NCBI GenBank assembly: GCA_036346255.1
Contig: CM070635.1
Location: forward strand, 47,519,715 to 47,583,714
Length of the DNA stretch: 64,000 bases
Origin: Ampelocalamus luodianensis
Taxonomy: Eukaryota; Streptophyta; Magnoliopsida; Poales; Poaceae
Reading direction: 5' to 3'
Below, piece by piece: positions 41,977 to 54,363 of the stretch. How positions within the stretch are numbered: the stretch's first letter is position 1; the number at the start of each line of letters is the position of its first letter. The notes under the pieces were generated by a model. That model searched no databases, was not told the DNA's origin, and saw only the letters and a list, made by a program, of their open reading frames with translations. Both the position numbers and the translations under genes were made by a program.

Positions 41977-44900
41977 TGCGACGCCCGTGTCATTAACCCA
42001 GGGGTAATCACATTTAGGCATACGGATTACTATTCGTTTACTCAGTAGAACACTGCTCCAACGAATAGTAAACTTTTACCAGAGTTAACGTAGCAGAACA
42101 GTAAAATAGAATCTGTACTTTCTATTCCAGTTAGTCACGCAAGACTAAGGTTCTTACATAGCAATTTACTAAGTCCCTTCACTGCCTTTCTTGATCCACC
42201 GATCTTCTACTTATCCCACGAGCATAACAGGACATCCACTTCGCGCGGCTTCTCGAACCAATGACCCCATCACCAGCGACCTTCCCGGTACCTGCAAGTC
42301 CTTCGTCCCATGCGGGATAGTTCCCGGCCGGACTAGGATCTACAAAGGAGAATACTAACAAGATTGAGTACAAATTAATGTACTCAGCAAGTATTAATAG
42401 CAAAATGCACTGTATGACTCATCTTTGTTCTTTTTCTTCATTTTCTAGCTCATCTCTTTTCTGAAAATAACTCAATAAAACATTAGGTGGCAAAATTTTA
42501 TTCTGAAAAGACTACTAGTCACTCGGAGAGAAGAAAGACCCCCAGTGGTTCCGTATGCTCCAATCCAGGAGTCAGGCATAAATTCATGATTTTATTTAGC
42601 ACTGCGTAGGCTTTGTACCACTTTACCCATAGCTACTCTGAACTCTCTTGAACTGGGTCCACCGCATTTCCTTTGATGCGACTACGAGTTCAGAATACAG
42701 AACGTTTTCCAGGTTACGTGATTAAGTCTCCACCCAATGTTTTCCGTCGGTGTCTGCGCACTTGACCCTCCACCGAGTTCCAACAATGTTGGTTGGGCGT
42801 TCATCTCTCCTATGCCCCAACACTCCACCATTGCGCTACTATAACGCCTTGGACTCCTCGCCTCGGACTTATCCTACCGGCCCCTGAGTTCATCATCCCT
42901 ACACCACCCATGCAATATTACTTACCCGATGTGGAGAGGACAAATCACGTAACAAGGTAGCATTTTACATCATAAAGCGGGAAAATGGTTGGCACTTAAA
43001 TCTGACCTCGATCCGGGTGAGAGTTTTGTTGGTCCTTATATACTAACCCTAAATAAAGGGGTCCCACCTCTTACCACATCATCATCATTTTCTCATCGCC
43101 TCCCCTACCCTGGGCCCCCTTTACCAGTCACTTACCTTCTTCATCTTTCTAAATTCTTGCATCTTTACCTCATCTATTTGATTTAGTTTTGAGATATAGT
43201 TTTGATGCAATACATATATATATAAGAGGTAGCTATATACAGTTTACAGTTAAAATAGCTAGATTCATGTTCAAGAGGGTCGCTTGCCTTCGTAACTTGC
43301 AGGAAAGGTTGGCGTAGATGAATCTCTGATCAATCACTCCTGTCGGTGCTGGTTCGTCTTCTGTAGCAAATCGGCAACACGAATAATAATATAAGTAAAT
43401 ACGTAGTTGATTTGAGTGATAATAGGAATACATAAGTTAGTAGCGACTATAAGTTAGCACCTTTTAATTAACTAAAACTTTTTTCAAGACCAAAGCTAAG
43501 TTAGCACTTCCCAAATAGTCGCCCTTACTGACTACGCGCAACTGAAGTTGAAAACCCGAGGTTCCTCGTTAACTCCACAAGGTTACACAGCTAATCACCA
43601 AAATAACTAACAACTACTCCTAAAAAGAGACACTAACCGCAACAACGACTCTAGAATCTATCCAAAATCTTAATACTCTCCCTAAATTTAGGGTTCTAAA
43701 CCTAACTCCTAACCTTACCCCTAATCCTACCCTAACCCCTCTCTCTCTTCTTACTCACACTTGGCCGACCCAACCCACACGCACACACCACTCCCACCTT
43801 TCCCCAAAGCCAACTCTCCTCCCTCTCCCTCATTCACCCGACGCCGCCGCCGGTTCCCACCCCTACACTCGGCCGCCGCCTCCTCTTGTTCTCTTCTTCT
43901 TCCCGCAGCTCCCAGCTGCTTGCTGCGCCACCTCCTAGCGCCACTGGCTCTGGCTCCCTTCGGTCGGCGCCTCCTCTTGCTCTGCCTGCGCTCCACCGGC
44001 TCGCCCCCTCTGGTTCTGCTGTCTCCCTCGGCGCGGCCGAAGGCCAGCGCCGCCTCGGTTCTGGCTCGGTGCTCTTCGACCCGGCCGGCTCGGCCTCCCG
44101 GCCGCCGGCGCCTGGACCCGGCTCCTCCCCCCTACGGCTCACTGCCCCGGCTTGGTCTCCCTTCTGATAGGATTTGTGATAAAAAGATGCTCATGCATGA
44201 ATGCTGTGATGGAGGTGGGTGCTACTGAGGGTATTGCATCACTGGTAAACTGAGGTAATACCTTCCCTTAATCCCTTCCTCTCATCCTTCCCCCTACTGC
44301 TCTGTGATGAACCTTGATGCTCTGAGAGCTGTGATGGTATTGTGGGATGATCTAGGTGTGAATGATGTGTATGTGTAGCGCATGCTGATGAGGTGTGGCT
44401 GGGTTACCTCTCTGATGGGTTTGGTTGGTTTTGGGGGAGATGGCCATGGTATGGTCGCAGTGGAGGTCACCGTCCTCCTCTGTGCTTCTGCTCCTTGATG
44501 CTCGGCGATGTCGACGGGTGCTGACGGATGAAGCCGTCGTCGACGTCGTCCACGCTCCTCGGGCTTCCCTTTCACCTATGCTCCCTTCCTCCCTTTGCTC
44601 TTGGTGCTGGCTGCAAGCTGTAGCCGTATTGGGGAAAATCTTGGTTTGCTTGTTCCTCTCCTCTTGGCTGTGAAGTTCTGGGAGCTCCTGGTTTCCTTGC
44701 CCTTCCTTGCGGCTATGAGACTGGGAATGAGTTGGGGTGGGGGATGGATGGTAGTGCGGCTTCGTGCTGGTGCTCTTCTTCTTCTCCCTGGTGCTTGCAA
44801 GCAAGGGGGTGAGGCTGAGCTTGCCCTGGGTCTCCTTGCTCCTTGTTCTTCGGCTTCCCTTACTCCCTGGTGCCCCTTCTTCTTTCTCTGCTCCCTACCT

Positions 44901-46149
44901 CCTTCTGCTGTGGTCTTGGGTTTGGGGGTGCAGGGGAAGTGATGGATGGTGGTGTGATAGCTCTACTCTTGTGGGTTGCTTGGTTGTGCCTGTGGAGCTT
45001 GGCCTTCTTGTTCTTGGTTGCCTTAGGTTGATGAGGAGATGGAGTGGGATGTGTGTGGTGTTGGCTTTCGGCTGGTGCTAGCTTTGCTTGTGCTTGCTTG
45101 TGGCTTTGCTCTCTTGAGGTGCTTGAGAATGAGGAGGGGGGTTGTGGATGAGCATGGCTGATCAGGGGGAATGTATTTTGGCTGGGAAATGAAATGGGGA
45201 GGAGTATTGGCTGGTGATATTTGTGTTGGCATAAGAAGCAATAGGCTTATGTGGGGGAGAGGGCTGATTGAGGAGGTGCCATTCGGCTGCCTTATCTCCT
45301 GCCTGCGCAATGCCCTCATTACCATGACCCTATTCCTATCTACCATGATCTTATCCTTAGAGCTCTACTGTGACTTCTGCTCACTGTTGCTCTATTGTGA
45401 AGTACCGACAATTGATACCTACTGGGAACTAAAAGCTGAAATGATAAGCTCCCCGATGATGCTCTAGCTGAGGGTAAGGTTTAATGGGATGTGCACTGTG
45501 GAATTATACTGCGGTTGCGGCAATTACGAATAGTGGGTGTTGGATTTTAATACTGCTGGATGAGGAGACCCATAGAAGTGACAGGTACCGAATGATTTCG
45601 GGTGGTCTGGACATCTTGACGATCAAGGGGCCGACTAATTTCTGTTGGTCTGAGTACCTTGATAGTCAAGGGACCGACTGCTCCGGTTGTTCCGGGTATC
45701 CTACTGCACTTTAGGGAATTATGACGGCAATCTCTCTTCTCTAACTTCCATTTATTGCTCTCCACTTGGCGTGCTAATTGTTTCATGCATTTCTTGGCGA
45801 GCGATGGAAATGGATCAAAGGATGGTTCGATGGACTAGCGATCAACGGATGAGGATACAAAGAGGGCTTCGGCAGAATGCATGCAATATTTTCTTATTGA
45901 ATGCAAACTTTTATGGGTTGTAATTATGACAAAAGATGAAATGAAATGATGAGGATGCACTGTTATTGCTCTATTGACTAGAAATGAAATGCTTGCGAAA
46001 TGGAACCCACTAAACCAACGCGCAGACGACAAACTCGAAGCTTAACGACGATCGCAAAACTACTGTTAGCTTACTGCCAAGCCGAGATTAATTACCGCTA
46101 AAAACCAATTACTGAAAAAAAAGATTAGCTAATTACGCGGGTTCTCACA
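41977..46149 (-). mobile_element. Reversed solo LTR, Gypsy-like
   Basis: Read on minus, it starts TGTGAGAACCCGCG at 46149 and ends GGGCGTCGCA at 41977, 4173 bp, with CGTA on both sides (41973-41976, 46150-46153). A fifth base is ambiguous by one position. Inside are two GC- or pyrimidine-rich stretches (43740-44170, 44290-45140) whose long open frames have no protein character. No coding region or primer-binding site is attached. The family differs from the other LTRs here; I did not find the shared LTR block in it. Confidence 0.72.
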
Positions 46150-46238
46150 CGTATCCATGGAAGACATGCATGACAAGGATCTAGTAATCCTCATTTTATT
46201 ATTTTTAATCATGTAATATAACGTCACATGGTATACCC

Positions 46239-46365
46239 CTACTGTTGTAAGGGAGAAGTAAGCCAGGTGGTTGTAAGTTCTTCTACGACCACCCCCATAG
46301 TCGTAAGTATTTCTACGACTACTACGTAATCGTAAGTTCTCCTACGACTACGACTACCACTGCTG
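46239..46365. repeat. Cluster of GTCGTAAGT / CTACGAC motifs, left
   Basis: Four to five imperfect units of about 25-40 bp, each with (G)TCGTAAGT followed by TTTCTACGAC or TCCTACGAC; the two halves are partly self-complementary. A like cluster lies at 60744-60839, at the other end of the same element. Confidence 0.7.
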
Positions 46366-46533
46366 GAGTTCAGGAGGGATCCTCATCCCCCACAATAGTA
46401 CGCCTAGCTGAGGAATCAACTTCCTCAGGGGGCAAGAGTCAACACGACCACAAACGGGGCTGCCCCAAGACAGATTCGCAACACGACGAGAGTCTTTTCT
46501 CTAAGTGTCCGAGTCCCCCTAAGGCAGTACGAT

Positions 46534-49500
46534 TTGGCGAGACAAGTTCTGGAAGCCATCATTCCAGAGCTCCATCGACACCTGATGGTCCTCTTTTTTC
46601 GGATAATTCTGCAAAGAAGAGGATCGAGCACGCTGTTCCTCCAAGTCCAACCATCCCGTCGCAGGACACACCTGTTGATGGAGACGGTTATAACCCGGAG
46701 TTTCCCTACTTGGAGGGGTTTACTCCAAGTCGCCAGATGGTGTCACTCGACTACTCCTCAAGCGAGGAGGCCTCGAGCGCAAGTGGAGGTCGTCTACAGG
46801 AGGTCTTCATCATTCCCCCTGATAAGAATCATTCTCCCAGAGGCAAGATTGATGATGCTTCCCGACGGGCACACTCTACATCCCCTCGTGGCAATGGCAG
46901 GGACACCACTACTGGCGAACGAGACGAACACTAAAACCAACTCCATTAAAACCAACTCAGAGGTCTAATGTAAGCTATTCTGAGACAACCCGACGGAGAA
47001 AAATAACAGCTCAGAAAAATCTCCCCGAGCGCGCTTATTTCCAGTCGAAGGAAGCTCAAGAGCTCCAGCACATCAACGACTTGCTGAAAAATCCGACCTA
47101 AGAGCTTGCTTGAGCACTGGGGTACGATCTCTTTGTAGAAGAGATCGCACAAAGGCTTCGCAACACGATGGCAAAACTCGAGCGTCCTCGTCAACTGCAA
47201 CCAGGAAGTCGTAGTAGTATGACTCCAACTACTGCCAGCCGTTCGGATAACTCGTCGCATGGGAGACGACATGACCCTCGCTCACATCGTTCTCCCGACC
47301 TGAGGAAGGCTTGTTGGACATCTGGAGACTGACAAGCCCCCAGGAGAGGTGATCTTTCACCACTTCAGGGATGAAATGTGCGGCGGCAAGCGGAATACGA
47401 AGAGTATTTCCCTCGTAAAGCTGAGGCTTATCATAGGTCCAGCCAACCCGTGACTGGGTGTCGTCGAGGACGATCACCCGGTGATGTTAACCCTTTTTTT
47501 GCAAAGAAGGAGGTAAGAAGTTATCTCGGGATGTCGGGCGTTTTCACCCGATCTTCGAGCAGTTCGCTGGCCGCCTCGTTTTCGACCAGCGAACATAGAG
47601 AAATTCGATGGAACCCAAAATCCCATCGAATTCCTCCAGATCTACACTACAGCTATCTGAGCAGTAGGAGGAGGAGAGCACGTAATGGCAAATTACCTTC
47701 CGACTGTACTCGAAGGATCGGCTCGATCATGGCTTTTAAACCAGCCATTCGAATCAATCTACTCGTGGCGACACCTCTGCGACCTTTTGCTGGTGAATTT
47801 CTAATGCACCTACAACCGCCCTAGAAAGGAGGACGACCTGCACCGGATAAGACAGAACGATCATGAAACTCTACGCCAATTCATCAGGCGCTTCAGTCAA
47901 GTTCAAAATTCTATTCCGGAAGTTTCTGACTCATCCGTGATCAGGGCTTTCAAGCAGGGAGTCCGCAGCAGAAGAATAACAGAGGACATCGCTTTACATC
48001 CTCCCGCCACCGTCACCGAACTCTTTGAGATGGTCGATAGATACGCGACTGCTGCTGAAGCAGTTGAGTGGAACAACACTATCGATCGTGAAGATAATAT
48101 CCCTCAGGAGGCAGGCAAAAGTGGTAAGAAAAAGGATAAAAAGGATAAAAAATTCAAGAACAAGGCAAAGAGACACAAATCTCCTGCTGCCGGTTCTAAG
48201 GAGGTCCTGGCCGTAAGCGACAAAGAGCCACGCAACCCTAAGCAGAATCCTGATCGAGGTCAACCCTAAGCAGAATCCTGATCGAGGTAAAGGTAAGCGT
48301 CAAGATCGGAGGAACAACAAACCGAGGTGGTGTCCTTTTCACAAAAAAAGAAGGGCATGACCTTCGTAACTGCTGAGTTTTTCTGCGAAAACTCGAAGAC
48401 TATTACTCTGGCAAGGGGCCACTTCCTACTCTTGAACAAGTAGGCCAAACAAGTGGACGGAAGGAGTCGAATGATGAGGAGGAGATGCCGTTCCAGGATC
48501 CGCAACACACCATCGATCACATCTTTAGAGGATCATCGGCATATGAGTCACGAAGACAGCTAAAGGCTGTCGAGCGCAAGGTAAACACAATCGACTCACC
48601 TCTCGTCAAAAAATTACCGAAGTGGTCGGAAGTCACCATTACTTTCGAGAAAGGTGATTGCCCGATCCCTTCGACTAGACCAGGTCGGTTCCCGATCGTG
48701 GTCGAACCCACCATCAATAATTGTCGAGTAAATCGAGTTTTAGTTGATGGTGGAGCTCGTTAAACATACTGTTTACGAGTACCCTGGATGAGATGTAGGT
48801 GCCCAGGACAAAGGTAAGGCGGTACGATATTCTTTTCATGGAATCGTACCGGGGTCTTTGGCCAAACCAATTGGCCAAGTTTCTCTTCCTTTAACGTTTG
48901 TCTTACCAAGCAATTTCAGGATAGAGAAGATCTCTTTTGACATGGTCGATTTCGATACAGCCTATAATGCCATACTCGGACGACCCACTTTGACAAAATT
49001 CTTAATGGCTACTCATTATGGGTATCAGTGTCTTAAGATGTCAGGTCCCAAAGGAGTAATCACAATATATTGTGACAAGAAGATGGCGCACTCCTACGAC
49101 CGTCGTTCCCTCGAGATGGTTGGACAACTACCAACTCGAGACGAAAGTCAGCCTTCGACTAGCAAGTCGAAGCCTAAAGTTGCACCAAAGCCGAACAACC
49201 AGGTCAAAGAGGTTCCTTTGGACGCGAAGGAGCCCGCGAAGACTATTCGCATTGGGGATTCTTCCGACCCCAAATAGGAAGACACCCTCATCACTTTCCT
49301 CCGAGCAAACGCAGATGTCTTCGCATGGCAAGCATCCGACATGCCCGGAGTCCCCAAGGAAGTGATCGAGCACAGGCTAGCCTTACGGCCTGATAAACTA
49401 CCCGTAAAACAGAAGTTACGGAGATTTGCCCCTGATCAATGAGATGTTATTAGGTCATAATTGGACAAGTTGCTTAAAGCAGGCTTCATAAGAGAAGTCA

Positions 49501-52224
49501 ACCACCCAGAGTGGTTGGCCAACCCTGTAATGGTTAGAAAGTCTAACGGCAAATGGCGTATGTGCGTAGACTTTACTGATCTTAATAAAGCTTGTCCAAA
49601 AGATGATTTCCCTTTACCTCACATCGATCAATTGGTTGACTCTACTACAGGATGTGAAACGTTGAGTTTTCTAGATGTATACTCTGGTTACCACCAGATC
49701 AATATGTGTCGAGAAGATGAAGAGAAGACCACATTCATTACACCATTTGGAATATTTTGATATGTCAAAATGTCATTCGCTTAAAAATGATATTCAAGCG
49801 CTTGATGCAACGCATTTTGCTTAAAAATGCTAGGAGCTTCCTTTTGATGATTTGATGCAACAATTTTGCTCCTCAACTAGGAGATTAGACGAAACTTCGA
49901 AAACACCACTTGATCTAGTCTTAATCCCGAGAAGCGGCTCGTCTGTCACAGGACTTACGTTGATGATTCCCTGGTCTCGACGAGGAATCAAGCAAACTTA
50001 AAAGATAAAGCCATCACTCGGATCGTACGAAAAGAACGCTTACCTATCACGAGAAGCGAAAGTTCGAGGTCCAGACTTTGACTTGGACTTCGACAACGAA
50101 ACTTAATCGAGAAGTGTGTGTTCGGGTCTCTTCAGAAAATTACTTGATTCCTGTCTCGCACGAGGAATCAAGCAAACTCAAAAGATAAAGCCATCACTCG
50201 ACATGCGCCCGACTCACGAAAAAGAAGTCCGTAAACTCACGGGATTCTGGTCTCGCACGAGGAATCGAAGCAAAATCCGAAAGATAAAGCCATCACTCGG
50301 ATCGCACGACCACGAAAAAGTCGAAACTCACAGGATGCATGGCGGCGTTAAGTCGTTTCATAGCACGTCTGGGAGAAAAAAGACTACCTTTTTTCAAACT
50401 TCTAAGGAAACATGAGGGCTTCGAGTGGTCGAAAGAGGCTAACCTAGCCTTCGAGGAAGTCAAGAGGTATCTTACGAGTGCTCTTATTCTGGTTTCCCTG
50501 AAATCAGGAGAATCACTCTTAGTTTACCTAGCTGCCACGCCACAGGCAGTGAGCGCAATGTTGGTCGTAGAACGTGAGAACATTCAACGACCAATCTACT
50601 ACGTCAGTGAGGTTTTACACGGACCTAAGGAGCGTTACCCTCAGGTTCAAAAACTTCTATATGTCCTCCTTATGTATTCGAGGAAACTGCGGCATTATTT
50701 TCAAGCGCACAAACTAGCTGTGCCGTCTGAGTTTCCCTTGGGAGCAATACTCCAGAATAGGGAAACAGCGGGACGTACGACAAAATGGTCAGTTGAACTT
50801 GGGGCGTTCGACATCCATTTCGTGTCTCGAACGACCGTTAAATCCCAGATCTTGGAGACTTTGTCGCCGAATGGACAAATCCTGAACCTGTTCAGGATCC
50901 CCAGTACGATTCCCACGACCAGTGGACGATGTACTTTGACGGGTCACTTACGATAAGTGGCTCGGGGGCTGGGGTGGTCCTGGAATCTCCTACCGGAGAA
51001 ACCTTAAAGTATGTCATACAATTAAACTTTCAGGCCACTAATAACGTGGCAGAGTACGAAGGTTTGCTAGCTGGTATACGAGCCGCAAAAGCGCTCTCGA
51101 TTCAAAGACTACTCGTAAGAGGAGACTCTCAGCTAGTCGTGAATCAAGTCGGAAAAGAGTACGAGTGCTCTAATCCGACCATGTCTCGTACTTATCGGAA
51201 GTTCGAAAGTTAGAAAAGCACTTTTTGGGCTTTGAGGTACAATTTATCCCCCGAAATGATAATTTCCTCGCAGACCAACTGGCTCGTCTAGCTTCTTCTC
51301 GATCTTTGGTACCGAAAGGGGTGTTTCTGGAACAGCTTCAAAAGTTGTCTATAGTCGAAGAACTAGAGACGCTTCCTATAGAGACAACCTCTCTACAATA
51401 CGAAGATACATGGATGACATCCATCTACGAGTATCTTCAGACGGGTTTCCTACCCGATGATGATCTAGAAGCAGATCGATTATCCCGAAAGGCCAAAATA
51501 TATACTTTGGTCGAAGGTGTCCTTTATAAAAGAGGAACCCAAGGGGTGCTCATGCGATGTATTCCGCAGAACGAAGGATTAAAACTCCTTCACGACATAC
51601 ACAGAGGGATCTGTGGAACTCATGCTTCCTACAGAACGTTGGTCGGAAAAGCCTTTCGACAAGGTTTTTATTGGCCAACAGCCCTCCACGATGCCAAAGA
51701 GCTGGTTAAAAAGTGTGTACAGTGCCCGTTTTATAGCCGGCAAATACACCAACCGGCTCAGGCGTTGCAGACAATTCATCTGTCTTGGCCTTTTGCGACC
51801 TAGGGTCTTGATATCCTAGGACCGTTACCCAGAGATCTAGGAGGTTTCGAGTTCATTTTTGTGGCCATCGATACGTTCACAAAATGGATAGAAGCTGAGC
51901 CCGTGACTGGGATAACAACGGACGCAGCAAAATGGTTCATGATGAGATGCGTGATCACTCGATTTGGAGTACCAAGTCGAATTATCACAGACAATGGCAA
52001 ATAGTTTACAAGCACAAAATTTCAGGAATTTTGCGACGAGTTGGGAACTCGTTTGTGTTACGCTCGCCGCCACCCCAAAGCAATGGGGCAGTCGAAAGAG
52101 CGAATGGCCTGATAATGAAGGGTATCAAAACTCGAGTCTTCGATCAGCTAGTTAAGCGCTCGGGGGCTTGGGTACAAGAATTACCTTCAGTATTATGGGC
52201 AGTTCGTACGACACCTAGCCGAGC
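46534..52224 (+). pseudogene. Tat-type gag-pol polyprotein, broken
   Basis: Gag: SLDYSSSEEASSASGG near 46740; core with LRQFIRRFSQVQNSIPE and SVIRAFKQGVRSRRITEDI at 47850-48270; a knuckle CPFHKK...GHDLRNC near 48330-48372. Protease has VLVDGGA near 48745. RT begins LLKAGFIREVNHPEWLANPV with WRMCVDFTDLNKACPKDDFP and LDVYSGYHQI (49461-49760), then is scrambled (49761-50338), losing the catalytic Asp box. RNase H 1 runs 50339-50870; the archaeal-type RNase H 50920-51212 has YFDGS, AEYEGLLAG and RGDSQLVV. Integrase (51225-52224) has the H2C2 finger, Asp at 51810 and 51990 and Glu at 52094, with a stop after NGK at 51999. Numerous shifts and stops. Confidence 0.82.
49761..50338. repeat. Scrambled RT stretch with three copies of a ~100-bp unit
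   Basis: The sequence ACGAGGAATCAAGCAAACT, AAGATAAAGCCATCACTCG and a CACGAAAAAG follow-on occur at about 49970, 50150 and 50245. Upstream, CGCTTAAAAATG...TTGATGCAAC recurs at about 49775-49803 and 49818-49862. In intact relatives this position encodes the RT catalytic core once. Confidence 0.65.
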
Positions 52225-52762
52225 TGTAACATCCCAAGGTTATGTTACCAAAATAAAAATAAAGTTAATGTTTTTATTGGATTTTCTGAATTTAATAGAG
52301 TTTCATTGCTTTATTTGAATTTCTGAAGTAAAAAAACAAAATTTAAAATTTATTTGGAATTCTTGAAGTTTTATTGGATTTAAATTGAAAAATAAAAATT
52401 TACTTAATTTCTAGAATTTTCTGAGTTTTTAAAGCTTTTTCTTAAATATTTTAAAGCCAAAACAATTTATTTGCAAAATTAAAAGCCAAGTATAAGTTGC
52501 AAGTATTTTATTTAAGTCCAAAATACCTCCAGCAATTTATGTGATTTTTGCCATAATTTTTGGATTTATTTTGATATTTTCTAAAGTTATTTTGAATTAA
52601 TCAGAATATTTAAATTGCAAAATGAATTGAAAACCCTAAAATCCTTTGGGCCTAAACCTCCGGCCCATTTCCTTTCCTCGGCCCGCTTGGCCACGCGCCT
52701 ACCCACTCCACCCACCCCGCCGCGCTCACTCTCACTTCCTCACTTCCGATCGCATGGACGGC
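52225..52762 (+). mobile_element. LTR X (Tekay-like), first 0.5 kb, copy A
   Basis: It starts TGTAACATCCCAAGG directly after the Tat integrase and is AT-rich, then GC-rich. It is cut at 52762 by LTR Y. The same start follows the same integrase stretch at 63052. The expected duplication CGAGC is not found at its right end (60051). Confidence 0.75.
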
Positions 52763-53339
52763 TGTAAACCCCAAGTTTATAAACAGTAATAAATGCTTTA
52801 TGAACAGTAATGAGGTGTTGTTCATAGCATTACTGTTCATTTCTACAATTTGGGCGGATGTTACAAATTGAAAACCTTCCTTTTAGCCAAAATCCTAAAG
52901 AACCATTTAAAGTCTTAAAGGAATACAAGTTAAAACTTGTATTATGACTGAAGTATTTTTATTAAAGCCTAGATAAATTATCTTGGCTGAAAATATTTTG
53001 TTGCATTTTAGAAACTAAATTGACTTAAAGAAAATAATTGTCTTTAAATGAATACTTTGGGCTAGAATAAATATTTATGTATTTTACCAAGTGATTATGT
53101 GATTTTAAAAATTTATCTCGGGAAATATATCATCCCAGTAGCCTTCATAAAAATTTCATGATTTTATAAATTTATTTGCTATAATTAAAAGCCAGTCAAA
53201 CCTTTTAAGCATTTGAATAGGTTCTGTCAACCAAACGGTTTGAATCAAACCCTAGCATCGTAGCGACTCGATCTCATGCGGTTGGGTCCAACCCGATGTG
53301 CGGGTCCCGCTCACACGCGTTGGCGCGAGCTCAAATCTC

Positions 53340-54150
53340 CTCGCAGATTGTGAGCCGTCGATTTTCAATCGAATCGGCGAAGCGCAATGTCCTCGAGCGC
53401 CCACGTGTACACCTTAATCTCGCCGTTGGATTTTGATCTAACGATCGAGATCGATATGTGCAATCGGACAACTCGGAGCCCTTCTCAATCTCCACCGCTT
53501 ATTCTCGATCCAACAGCATCCCTTTTCGCTTTAAACTTAAAGCGCGCTTTTATCCGGCCGTCGATTCAAATCCTCACGGCGGCTTTTTTTTACGCGTGCT
53601 ATTAAGGCTGCTCCTCCGGGCCGTTAGATCTTCATCGTGTGGTCCGATTGGTGTATGCATTCGGACGACTCCGGATCCCCTCATGATCTCCGCCGTCCAT
53701 TCTTGATCTAACCGCGCCGCTCGTTTCATTTTGAAATAATAGGCGCGCTTTTATCGGGGCCTTTGGATTTAAATCCTATGGCGCTCCTTTTTGACCGTGG
53801 GCCTTTCAAGCCCAAATTCGGTGGATCGTTGGATTCCAATCGTAAGGCCCATATGAGTGTGTGCAATCGGACCATCCGGTTCTTTGCCCCATCTCGACCG
53901 TGGAAATCCAATCTAACGGTGCCGCGTCATCTCATCTAATCGAGTGACGTGTATTCCTTTTTAATTGACCGTTGGATTCTCATCCAACGTCCATATTTGA
54001 AAGTAGATCCCGAGATTCCTTTTAAGCTCTGTTTTAATCTCGATCGACCGTTCACGATCGCACGGTCCATATTAAAAGATACCGATTAAAACCTTTTAAC
54101 CTCTCTATTTATCACAGCCGCCCATTTCCAATCGGACGGCTGATATTCTT
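53340..54150. repeat. Iterated CCGTTGGAT / ATCTAACGG motif in LTR Y
   Basis: About nine loosely spaced, inverted and direct copies of CCGTTGGAT, GATCTAACGG, CAATCGGAC and close variants occur over 0.8 kb. Similar motifs appear in the reversed solo LTR near 23990-24090. Confidence 0.6.
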
Positions 54151-54355
54151 TTGAGCTTTTGAAGACGCGCGCGGCTGAGGATGACAAAGGGACCCACATG
54201 TCATATTTTGCCTCCCTTCTTCCTTATCTCTGCGTGACCATTTCGAGAGCAGAGGAGGTGGTTATCCAAAGATTATGCCACAAATTTTGGATATTTAGCT
54301 AAGTGGACACCTCATCAACTCTAGATCTTTCCTCTTGCCCGTAGCTCAACATCCA

Positions 54356-54363
54356 TATATAAA
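54356..54363 (+). promoter_or_regulatory. Candidate TATA box of LTR Y
   Basis: TATATAAA followed by CCCTAGC, the best promoter-like block in this LTR. Confidence 0.4.

Larger units (their letters stand above)
46150..52224 (+). mobile_element. Tat-clade Gypsy (RIRE2/Retand-like), left and pol part
   Basis: The internal region of a Gypsy element in gag, PR, RT, RH, second RH, INT order. The second, archaeal-type RNase H (50920-51212) and the CPFHKK-type knuckle are features of the Tat clade. The left end with its LTR is missing beyond the solo LTR at 46149. The right end breaks within integrase at 52224, where LTR X begins; its downstream part reappears at 60051-60840. Confidence 0.82.

Noticed and set aside
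43751..45467. Open frames up to 155 codons, both strands
   Set aside because: Inside the reversed solo LTR; composition is low-complexity and no domain is visible.
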